The notes under the pieces: model-generated
Databases searched by the model: none
Seen by the model: the letters and a program-made list of their open reading frames with translations, nothing else
What the model was told of the DNA's origin: nothing
Part shown: one piece after another, positions 34,328 to 64,000 of the stretch
Layout of the letters: each line of letters opens with the position of its first letter
How positions within the stretch are numbered: position 1 is the stretch's first letter
Made by a program: the position numbers and the translations under genes
Assembly: GCA_016801845.1 (NCBI GenBank)
Contig: CM028931.1
Coordinates: forward strand, 12,037,587 to 12,101,586
DNA length: 64,000 nucleotides
Reading direction: 5' to 3'
From: Polydactylus sextarius
Lineage: Eukaryota > Chordata > Actinopteri > Polynemidae

Positions 34328-35230
34328 CTTTCTTTTTTTCCGTTATGTTTTTCTTAAATGTCTAATTATATTGAACACCAGACTGTTACTGGCTAAATAG
34401 TAATAAGATAAAACATTGTTCATTAATCAAAATTAAAGCTTGAGACGGTTGTTGAAATGTTCTTACACTGACTATCTTCTTCTAATAAGCTCCGTCCTCA
34501 GCGTGTGCCGCCATATTGTTTTTTTCGTTGTCTATTTTTTTCGTAAACGCAACTAAAATGGGCGCCAGACTCGACCAGTTATCACCAACTAGAAGAGCGT
34601 ATTTTCCTAAATGTGCTACAATTACTCTTCTACAAACAACATTTCGTTATTTACATAATCCTCAACCAGTTTCCGCTATGGAGGCAGCCGTCATCTAGCG
34701 CGCGCAGGGCATTCTGGGTAGATGACGTTTAATGGCGTCAGTCGCGTTGACAGATGAGCTACCGGAGCTAAACTAGAGAAGAAATGTACAACTTTGCAGC
34801 TTTTATCACGATGAGAAAAGACAAAAATAAGATGTTTTATGTACAGGTTTAACTCTTTATGATCTCACTTCAGCTTTGATGTATTTCTGGTATTTATTGA
34901 CATTTCCGGTAAGCTGTGCGCTACGTGCGCCGCCATCTTGCTTTTTTGTCCGTAACCTGTGTTTTGTTTTTTTTTCTTAAAAATTAATTAAATCGGACAC
35001 TAGACTCTCATTATCTTTGTTGAATGGGCAAATAAACATTGTTTATTAATTATTATTACTAATATCGCGTGTGGTGCTTGTTAATATATTTGTATAAGGA
35101 CACTATATTTTTTCTAATTAGTCTTTAAAAACACTTCCTGTTTGCTCTGTTTGTGCCGCCATCTTGTTTTTTTTGTCATCTTTTTTGTTAAAATCTATTT
35201 AATGTGGATATCAGACTCTCAATAGCTACT
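34290..35230. repeat. Repeated GCCGCCAT[C/A]TTG blocks
   Basis: Four related blocks centred at about 34325, 34513, 34935 and 35161. Each has TGCCGCCAT or CGCCGCCAT followed by TT-rich DNA, CCAGACT-like and ATAAAACATTG-like words. Copies 1 and 3 share a 37-base identical stretch (34294-34330 and 34903-34939). On the minus strand each carries ATGGCGGC, a YY1-type start-codon word. Confidence 0.6.
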
Positions 35231-37660
35231 TATTTATTATTTATTGTAGCTTGTGGTGGTTGATGAGATGCTAGCTTTGAAAGGGAATGAATGAACTGGT
35301 AAACAGGAAGTGGAAAAACCTTTTCAAAATAAGTGCTGGTATTGTAGCATTTAGGTCACATGACTGATCAGCTGTTTTTGCTTGAGGGAAAAGATGTAAC
35401 TGTAGCTTTATTATTTCATTCTAGCTTTAGCTATTAACTATTTATAAATCAAATTAGCATTAGCTGTACTTTTTGCGTTCTTTTAGCCCTCTTCAGGCAC
35501 TAACACAGATGGTACTCGAGGCTCCAAAGAAAAATTTGTAATTAACATTATTAGCATAAGTTGTATGTTGTACTGTCATGCTAGCCTTAGCTGTTCTTGA
35601 CTATAAATCAACTTAGCATTAGCTCTAGTTTGTGTCCAAGGCCCCATGCTAGCTTTAGCTTTCCTTGACTGCACAACCAAATTAGCATTAGCTTTTTAAT
35701 CAAACTCTCAGGTACTGGTTTTCAGGTAGTACATCAACCTCAAAGTGTTAAAGTTGTAATTTAGGTGTGGACATCCAGCTAAAGCTAATGCTAAAGGTCA
35801 CATGATCAGTGATAGTTGCTTTATTAGCTTGAGTTAGCTTTAGATGTACTTTGAGGATATTTTTAACCGAACGTAGGTGTTAGCTGAATTAAAACGAGCG
35901 ACAGAACTCATGATCCGCCATTTTGTGTCTCCTAGGAAACCAGATTAGCTACTCCCAGCATTAGCATCCGCTAACCAGCTCACGTTTAGCCTACAGAAAA
36001 CAAACACACAGTTTGCGGTTTACTCACTTCCTGTTGAAACAACGATGAGGAACTGAGGAGAGAAACACACAAGTTTGTTTGTGTATTATTTTGTGAAATT
36101 GAGGTGAAACTTCAGGGAAAAAAAATGTGAAAAAGTAATTAAGACAAACTGTAACATGCGGGAGGCGTGACCTGTGACCGTTCAGACTGACACGTTTCTT
36201 TTTGCCTGCGGCGCTTCACCGCCATCACCGCCTCCCGCCCATCCCACCGCCATCATCGCCGCCGCCGCCTCGCCCTCTTGACTACTGTTGTACCTCGCCG
36301 TACGGCGGCGTCGGCAAACTTCGCCTCAAAACATTTGCAAAACAACATACAACAGAGGCGCCCAAGTTTGCTGGGAAGAGACGGCAGCTTTTTAGCACTT
36401 TGCTGTATCTCGCACACCCCACGGTGACGGGAATAGCACCCATGGAGGGAGGAAGGGGCTGTAAAAATGTAACGACGGGTGGTGGGTGTCAAATCTGTCA
36501 GTGTGTGTGTGTGTGAATGAATAGTGTGTATTCATGTTGCCACTATGGTGTGTGAATAACTGAGAGCAACTGAGAGTGGAGTGTGTGTGTGTGTTGAGGT
36601 GTTGCAGACAAATCTGATGGTTGTGCGGCGCAGCAGACAGCCGCCATGTTGGAGCAGGAAGACGAGTCACTCTCACGTGAAAAGTCAAAGATGTTGAAAT
36701 AACAGATTTTTATTTATTTTGTTTTATTTTATTTATTTGTTGTACCAGAGATTGTGTAACATGGTGTTAGCTTGTGTTTCTGAAAGTTTTACTAGTTTTT
36801 AAACGTGTTTCCAACATATCCCAAGATGCACTGCAGCACAGGTGACATTTATTTACAAGTACAGATATGTCACATGACCACTGATGGACAAAAACTTGAG
36901 TAGTTATAGCTTTATTAGTTCATGCTAGCTTTAGCTGTTCTTGACTATTAACAAACCAAATTAGCATTAGCTGTACTTTTTTTTAACGTAAGATAAGATG
37001 GAAGATGAAAACTAAATGACAACATTTATGAATATGTAGCATTATTAGCATTAGTTGTATGCTAGCTCTAGTTTAGCATTTTAGCAATAGCTGTATTCTT
37101 TTACTACGTTTTTTTTAATGTAAGATAAGATGAAAGATTAAAATTAAATCACAAATTTTATGAATTTGTAGTATTATTTGCATTGTACATTGTACATGCT
37201 AGCTTTTGCTTTTCTTGACTCTACAACCAAATTAGCATTAGCCTTAGCTGTGCTTTTTTAGTTTAGTTTTAAGTTTTTTAAAGTAAGTAACACAGATGGG
37301 TTTGAGAAATTAAATCATCAAATTTATGAATTTTAATTACTAGCATTAGTTCATGCTAGTTTTAGCCGTTCTTGACTATCAATCAGATTAGCATTAGCAC
37401 ATTAGCTTTAGTTTTTAAAACCCAGGTGTTGGTCTTCAAGCATTAATTGTGATGTTCATGCTATTTGGACGTTCTTGCTATCAAGCTAGAAAGTAGCACA
37501 TGAGCAGTGATGGTAAAACCCAGGTGTTTGTGCTAGCTTTGAGCTAAGCGTGGAGTAGCTGCTAAAGCTAAAAAAACAGTGACAGAACTCATCATCCAGA
37601 AACCTGATTAGCTACTCGTGGATTAGCATCCGTTAGCCAGCTTATGTTTACGCCTGGAGA
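35231..37660. repeat. TAGCATTAGCTGT / TAGCTTTAGCTGTTCTTGACT repeats
   Basis: Diverged interspersed units (ATGCTAGCTTTAGCTGTTCT, TTGACTA, ACCAAATTAGCATTAGCTGT) at about 35400-35700 and 36930-37450. A GC-rich unique block at 36180-36480 interrupts them. GT patches at about 36502-36514 and 36580-36594. Confidence 0.65.
36190..36480. promoter_or_regulatory. GC-rich unique block, possible conserved element
   Basis: Compositionally unlike the surrounding AT-rich repeats: CGCC triplets, then complex DNA including CTCGCCGTACGGCGGCGTCG (a CGCCGTACGGCG palindrome) and AAACATTTGCAAAACAACAT. A 104-codon open frame crosses it but shows no domain or splice context, so a regulatory element is the likelier reading. 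Confidence 0.3.
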
Positions 37661-38499
37661 AAACAAACACATATTTAACGTTGCGTCTTTGTTCTGAATC
37701 TGACAGTCTGGAGCCACCTAGTGGTCGTTTATCGCCACTACAAGCAACAAATAGAATAAAAGAGTTCAGAGCCTTTTAATTAAAGAGCATCGCTTCATCA
37801 ACGTCAGAAATAAAAAAAAAAAAAAAAAAAAAAACATCTGCAGGTTCGAGGTGCAACTAAGTTTCTTCCTGAAGACGCGTCTCTTCACCTGTGATTGGCA
37901 CAGCTGTTTAAAAAACGACAGATGAAACGGTCACGTGATGTGACGGGACGTGACAGGTGGAGGCGTCCAACACACGACCTCACACTTGTGCGCTTGTGGT
38001 TTTTACGAGATAAAAATAGGAAGTTTTAATTTACTGGTTCGTACACACTCATCAACACACTTTCAGTTCAGTCCTGCACATCTGCCAACCCCCCCCACCC
38101 CCCTGCTAATTCAGGGTTAGCTTCAGCGTTAAGAACTGCACAGTAACAGATTAAACCGATCAGTTGTTAGCATTAGCATGTGACTTCTTGGGTAACCATA
38201 TAAAGTTAAAGGTGGCAGTTTTAATTATATATTTCTACCAATTAATATTAATGAGGTTCTCTAATTGGAAATGGCATGGTTTCATTTGTCTTTTTTATTT
38301 TAGAAAATGCTAACCTTAGCACTTTAACACTTCTGTGTTTACAGAAATTATGAGTCATTAGATTTTGTTTGTGTGCAGTCTAATTAATTTTAGTGCATTA
38401 GACGAGCAACAACTGTGTTTTATTAGTGAGGAAGTCAGGAAATAAAATAGACGTTTGTGTTTTTTACTCTGAGAAAAAAAAAAGCTCTGACTCTGTACG
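37661..38499. other. Intergenic, nothing recognised
   Basis: A-run at about 37809-37833, C-run at 38090-38102. No gene. Confidence 0.5.
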
Positions 38500-38940
38500 A
38501 CTTGGTCCAGGTTAGAGATGCTACATGTTAGTGATGCTACATGCTAGTGATGCTAAGTGTTAGAGGTGCTACATGTTAGCGATGCTAAATGTTAGAGATG
38601 CTAAACGTTACAGATGCTACATGTTAGAGATGCTACATGTCAGCAATGCTAAGTATTAGAGATGCTAAATGTTACAGATGCTACATGCTAGTGATGCTAA
38701 GTGTTAGAGATGCTACATGTTACTGATGTTAAGTGTTAGAGATGCTACATGTTAGCAATGCTAAGTGTTAGAGATGCTAAATGTTACAGTTTCATCAAGT
38801 TAGCCATGCTAATCGTCTAAGATGCTAAACTTTACAGATGCTAAATATTACAGATGCCACATGTTAGCAATGCTAAACGTTAGAGATGCTAGGTGTTACA
38901 AATGCTACATGTTAGCGATGCTAGATGGTAAACTTGTGTT
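38500..38940. repeat. GATGCTAAGTGTTAGA minisatellite, degenerate
   Basis: About 27 short units (14-17 bases) of the form GATGCTAMATGTTAGA / GATGCTACATGTTAGC. Confidence 0.88.
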
Positions 38941-39754
38941 AGCAATACATAATTGAAACATAATGAAAACAAAGCTAGAAAATGCTAACCTCCTAAAACT
39001 CCTGTGTTAACTTGTTTAATTTCTGAATTATATGTATCTTCTCTTCTATTTAGCAACAACTGTGTTTTATTAATGGAGTCAGAAAGATACAACAGACGTT
39101 TGTGTTTTTTTACTCTTTAAGAAAAAACGTGCTCCGTCTCTGTCCAGACTTGGTCCAGGTCCAGGTTCAGGTCCAGATTCTGTGGACCCACAGATGGACG
39201 GAGAGATGAGAGCTGTTGGTGTCAGTGTGGTTCACACGTTGCGTACAGTCACTACGGATCGTCTCTGTTTTCACACTGTGGACCTGACTTCAGCTGTTAC
39301 TGTGTTACTGAAACACAAACTGACTGCTACGTCTTTAACTGGTGGAGTCCTGGATCAGGTCTCGCTTGTAGTTTGACAGCGGGATGAAACCTTCAGGCTG
39401 TTGTTAGCTGGTAGAACAGCTAGCATGCTAAGTGTTACTGCCACCTGCAGGACGAGACGTAGAACTACATGTTTAGTCTTCAGTTGTGTCCTGATCAACG
39501 TGTCCTAGTGGCTAATGTCAGCTAAAGTAGCTAAGTTAGCTGAAGTAGCTAAGTTAGCTGAAGTAGCTAATGTAGCTAAGTTAGCTAATGTAGCTAAGTT
39601 AGCTCTGGACTGTGGAGCTATTTTTCTCTCAGACGATGAAGAGGAGGTCTGGTCTGGACTGGACTGGACCAGAGTGGGAGGATTTCCTGAAAACAGACGC
39701 TTCAAGCTGCTGACTCACCTCCAACACTGAGTCACAGTGAGACACTAGATCAAA
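38941..39754. other. Intergenic; short TAGCTAAGTTAGCTGAAG repeat
   Basis: TAGCTAAGTTAGCTGAAG units at about 39520-39605, otherwise no recognised feature. Open frames here lack support. Confidence 0.5.
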
Positions 39755-40540
39755 AACCAGGACCAGACTAGACCACACCAGAGACCAGGACCAACCTAGA
39801 CCACACCAGAGACCAGGACCAACCTAGACCACACCAGAGACCAGGACCAACCTAGACCACACCAGAGACCAGGACCAACCTAGACCACACCAGAGACCAG
39901 GACCAACCTAGACCACACCAGAGACCAGGACCAACCTAGACCACACCAGAGACCAGGACCAACCTAGATCACACCAGAGACCAGGACCAACCTAGACCAC
40001 ACCAGAGACCAGGACCAACCTAGACCACACCAGAGACCAGGACCAACCTAGACCACACCAGAGACCAGGACCAACCTAGATCACACCAGAGACCAGGACC
40101 AACCTAGACCACACCAGAGACCAGGACCAACCTAGACCACACCAGAGACCAGGACCAACCTAGACCACACCAGAGACCAGGACCAACCTAGACTAGACCA
40201 GACACCAGGACCAACCTAGACTAGACCAGACCACGACCAACCTAGACTAGACCAGACCACGACCAACCTAGACTAGACCAGACCACGACCAACCTAGACT
40301 AGACCAGACACCACGACCAACCTAGACTAGACCAGACCAGGACCAACCTAGACTAGACCAGACCAGAGACCACGACCAACCTAGACTAGACCAGACCAGG
40401 ACCAACTTAGACTAGACCAGACCAGAGACCACAACCAACGTAGACCAGACCAGAGACCACGACCAACGTAGACCAGACCAGACCAGAGACCACCACTAAC
40501 CTAGACTAGACCAGACCAGGACCAACTTAACCTAAACAGC
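39755..40540. repeat. 28-bp GACCAGGACCAACCTAGACC minisatellite
   Basis: About 15-16 near-perfect 28-base units to about 40200, with a GATC-bearing variant at 39961 and again 112 bases (four units) later, indicating higher-order duplication. From 40200 the units are 24-33 bases with TAGACTAGACCAGACC variants. The strand is almost free of T outside CTAG. Confidence 0.95.
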
Positions 40541-41929
40541 CTAAACAGAGCCATAAACCAGTCTGAACTAGACCAGATACAAAACCAAAGAGAAGAAAGA
40601 ACAAAACTCAGAACCAGACTAGACCAGACCAGTCCAGACCAACTAAATGAGACCAAACCCCAAACAAACAAGGTCAGACCTGATCAGACCAAAACCTCTC
40701 TGATCTAGACCAGATACAAAATCAGACTGAACAAGTCCAGACCAAATCTACCTGGACCCAGTGACACCAAGACCGGACCAGATCAGATGTTTGACTCGTT
40801 GTCACGGTAACACAGATCCTGGGTTCACTGGTTGAATAATTGATCTTAATCAGTTTTGTTTTGTCGTGTTCAGTCGTTTCTCTTCGTCTTTAAATAAAAG
40901 TTCTGGTCTTCGTCATGATTTTGCTGCCAAACCTGCGTCGGGTGTGAGTCACCGCCCGCGTCCCGTTTTAACTCTCGTCTCTAAATAAAGACGACTACTA
41001 CCAACAAACCGTCCACGGCCTGGCAGAGCCAGTCAGGCGGGAGGATCGGGATTATCACATCTCTCTCGAACGTCCTCTGACAATTTAATCTTCACCTGGA
41101 TTAATCTGGAGCTACACGGACAATTTCATATTTCATTTATTTATAAAAAAATGTTTCGTTTTATCTGGAAAGATGAAAAGATAAAAGATAAAAAGTGGAA
41201 CATCAGACCACTCAGGGACGTCACCCTCTAGTGGCTGAAACGAGTATTACAACAACAAACGTTTATTAATGTATCAAAGCTAATGTGGCTAAGTTAGCTA
41301 ATGTAACCAAGTTAGCTGAAGTAGCTAAGTTAGCTAATGTAGTTAAGTTAGCTGAAGTAGCTAAGTTTGCTAATGTGGCCACTTTTTTTCAAACCATAAC
41401 CCAGGTCTAAGATTATAGGACAGTCATCAAAAAAGTTAAGCTAACTTATCGCTAACCGCTCATCAATAACAATTAGTAAATGTTAGCGTTAGTTAGCAGT
41501 CGCTAGTCATCACTTTGCTAACATTTTCCATTCATGTGATAACAGGATCTTTATTAACGTAACGAACTTCTTGTCAGTTTTTAATCCGTCAACAACCTGA
41601 TGGACATAAACGAGTCTGTAGACGCCATCTTAGTTTGTTGTCATTCGGTCGTCATGGAGACGCTAGCAACGCTAGCGACGACTTCTGATGACGTGAGACT
41701 TTGATTCAGGGGACGAGGAGCTGAGATGAAAGTCCATCGTCTCTAGTTATTTGTTTGTTTGTTTGTTTGTTTGTTTGTTGTCGGATGACGACAGATGAGG
41801 TCACGACCTGAGCGCCGCCGTCTGATTGGTCGATCGCTTCGCAGAGTAAATGCTAAGTTTTTTCCACAGACGTGTTGTAGTAATTAGTTTCTTAAGTTCT
41901 CGTCTTTGTCGACTAAACACTGACCTGTT

Positions 41930-41930
<1 letters not shown>
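40541..41930. other. Intergenic; decayed repeat and candidate element 41015-41120
   Basis: Decayed ACCAGAC words to about 40790. Complex sequence at 41015-41120 (GGCCTGGCAGAGCCAGTCAG, GGATTATCACATC, ACAATTTAATCTTCACCTGG) may be a conserved element. TTAGCT repeats 41275-41370; (GTTT)n at about 41749-41780. No gene. Confidence 0.4.

Positions 41931-41983
<53 letters not shown>
41931..41983. repeat. (CA)n microsatellite
   Basis: About 26 CA units; a compound GT-AT-GT repeat follows at 42080-42158. Confidence 0.96.
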
Positions 41984-41984
<1 letters not shown>

Positions 41985-42081
41985 TAAAAAAAACATATGT
42001 CACGAATCTGGCTTCATTTTTACTAATAAAAGGAAGTAAATGGAGGCAAGGTTGACGCATGGGAGGGCTGAAGTGTGTCTT

Positions 42082-42136
<55 letters not shown>

Positions 42137-42158
42137 TGTGTGTGTGTGTGTGTGTGTG

Positions 42159-43169
42159 CGTCTCCTAGCAACCAGCACACTTACTTCACTGTCTGCGTTG
42201 AGCAGCAGCTCCGAGGCATCAGCAGCAACAGGTGTGTGCGTCATGATCACAGATTTGTGTGTTTAGAGGCGATGGATGGATGATCGACTGGTCGATCAAT
42301 AGATTGATCAGGTGGGTACAACACCAGCAGCCCAGTCAGGTTAGATATTATATGTAACAGGTGAATGAATAAATCTCAAGGTCATTTTTTTGTTTTGTTT
42401 TTTCTTCAGTAAAACAACTTTATTATATTTTATTTATTTGTTGTTGTAAAACTCTTTTAGGCCACAAGAGGCTCCGGTGCACAGAGACATTCAGTGTTAA
42501 TTAAATAAAAATATTTAATATTTAATAAAAATATATGTATTTTTTTTTTAAATTACAAAGTGAATAAAAAAAATCTCCTTTAAAATAAAATAAAATATAA
42601 AATGTATGTTTTAAAAAATACATAACTTTAATACAAATTATTATTTTTTTAAATAATTTTTTTTTTAATTAATTTAATACAATAAAATCATAATGTTGTT
42701 GTAATACTCATTTCGGCCACTAGGTGCTCGTTTTCATTCAGGGCTTCTGTAGTTTTTATGTTTTATAATAAAAATAATTATTATTATTTTATTCATGACA
42801 TTTTAGAGTAAATCTGCTGTTTTTAAAAATAACAATAATTTTAATAACTTTTTGAATTTTTAAAAAATAATTAAAAATGTTTAATTACCCAATTTTATTA
42901 TCATTATACTTTAAATAATTTTAATTAATAATATAAATTAATTTTGATTATTTTTCAGTTTAGCACGTGTTTGTTATTCATGACATTTTAAACGAAATCT
43001 GTTTTTAAAGATTAAAAAATAATAATAATTACATAATTAAACATGTTTAATTAGTCATTTTTTTAATTATTAAAAATGAATTGATGATTAAAAAATAATT
43101 TTGATAATTTTTTCTGTTGTAAACTTTATTTAAAAACCAGTTCCACGTGTCGGATTAAACCCACTGCTC
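42159..43169. other. AT-rich DNA upstream of prkd1
   Basis: Long ATTTAAT/TTATTA-rich stretch with no gene; CCACTAGGTGC near 42717. Confidence 0.6.
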
Positions 43170-43691
43170 CTTCCTCCGTCAGTCAGTCCAGGAGGTCCCC
43201 CCCCTCCTCCTCCTCCTCCTCCTCCTCCTCCTCCTCCTCCTCTCCAGCCACCGTTGACGTCCGCGGCTCTGACTCCTCACCGGTTTCCTCGCTGCTCTCT
43301 GGTCCAGTCATGTAGTGATCATATATATTTTATTATTATTATTATTTATTTTATTATTTTTAATTCAGCCTGGACTCGCGCCTCCTGCTCTGACTGTCTC
43401 CGACCACTTTCTTTCTACTTGAATCGATCGTTTTTTATTATTATCATTTTTTTTTTATTTCATTATTATAATTTTCTCCGGGAGGAAGTTTTGCGCGTCC
43501 TCGTCGCTTGTGTCCGCGGGCGCGGGTCCGTCACAGCATCATCTTCTTCACCTGCAGCCTCCGCTTCATCATCTCATCTTCATCAACAAAAAAAAAAGAT
43601 AAAAAAAAAGGACTTTTTCTTTTTAATTGTTTGTTTCTTTGGAAGAAGAAAGAAAGAAAAATAATAATAATAAGGAAATAAAACGGCTCCT
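43170..43691 (+). promoter_or_regulatory. prkd1: prkd1 promoter/5'-UTR region
   Basis: Sharp change from AT-rich DNA to CpG-containing DNA with a (CCT)n tract at 43202-43242, CGCG words around 43510-43530 and A/T tracts just before the start codon. No TATA box stands out, consistent with a CpG-type promoter. The transcription start cannot be placed. Confidence 0.5.
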
Positions 43692-63657
<19,966 letters not shown>

Positions 63658-63744
63658 GTAAGATGACGTCACCCCGGCCTCCACTCAGACGCCACTGAAA
63701 CACTTCACCCTCACAACGCTACCGCTTTTATTCTCGTTCACTTT

Positions 63745-64000
63745 TTCACATAAAATTACGACTTTTATTCTGTTAAATTCACAACTTTTATTTTGGTAAA
63801 TTTACGACTTTTATTCTTGCAAATTTACAACTTATTCTCATAAACATGTGACTTTTATCCTCGTTAATTTTTTGTCCTTTTTTTTCGCAAATTTACGACT
63901 TTTATTCTGTTAAATTTGCGAGTTTTATTCTCGGTAATTTTTCGCCCCTTTTCTCATAAATTTCCGACTTTTATTGTAAATTTACGATTTTATATGCTTG
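63745..64000. repeat. TTTACGACTTTTATTCT tandem repeat in intron 12
   Basis: Roughly 25-30-base degenerate units (AAATTTACGACTTTTATTCT, CGTTAATTTTT) running off the right edge. Related sequence lies at 50390-50560 (reverse) and 53190-53300. Confidence 0.75.

Noticed and set aside
36202..36516. 104-codon frame in the GC-rich block
   Set aside because: It begins in a CGCC repeat and has no domain, donor or matching exon nearby; a regulatory block is the simpler reading.

Overview
The window comes from a bony fish genome, probably a spiny-rayed teleost. The evidence is vertebrate splice structure, very dense (CA)n/(GT)n microsatellites, the abundant GCTAACGTTAGC-type repeat words and TRIM E3 ligase genes whose coding region lies in one exon. 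There is no sign of bacterial, viral or organellar organisation. About 5% of the window is confidently coding.

Left part (1-26 kb): a small immune-type TRIM family. Two intact, near-identical RING / B-box / coiled-coil / PRY-SPRY genes lie at 1391-2782 and 23844-25238. A third copy at 22729-22962 has lost its middle and keeps only the RING domain. An orphan untranslated first exon at about 25570-25709 marks a fourth duplication. The intact copies share a non-coding first exon, a ~93-bp intron carrying a GAAAGTGAAA interferon-response-like word, and a start codon 17 bases after the splice acceptor. The 20 kb between them holds microsatellites, copies of a dispersed element (one forming a perfect 166-bp inverted repeat), tandem repeats and several complex, non-repetitive blocks that may be conserved non-coding elements.

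Middle part (26-43 kb): no confident gene. The notable items are six tandem ~185-bp units, each with a CTCF-core-like site in the same orientation (26.8-27.8 kb); a 30-bp minisatellite bracketed by 109-bp direct repeats (30.0-31.1 kb); repeated start-codon/YY1-like blocks with one possible minus-strand first exon (34.2-35.2 kb); and a 28-bp minisatellite (39.75-40.54 kb).

Right part (43.7 kb to the end): the 5' half of prkd1 (protein kinase D1) on the plus strand. Twelve exons are placed by splice sites, unbroken reading phase and protein identity. They encode the N-terminal ubiquitin-like/dimerisation region, C1a, an S/T-rich linker, C1b, an acidic linker and the PH domain (560 codons plus one base). 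The kinase domain lies beyond the right edge. Intron 1 (~9 kb) and intron 2 (~6.7 kb) are packed with TTAGCT-type repeats; introns 7 and 8 are about 100 and 83 bp and rich in CA repeat.

The TRIM genes and prkd1 are not expected to work together. The TRIM copies look like a lineage-expanded innate-immunity ligase family, while prkd1 is a conserved diacylglycerol-responsive signalling kinase. All family assignments come from recognising the protein sequence; no database search was run.
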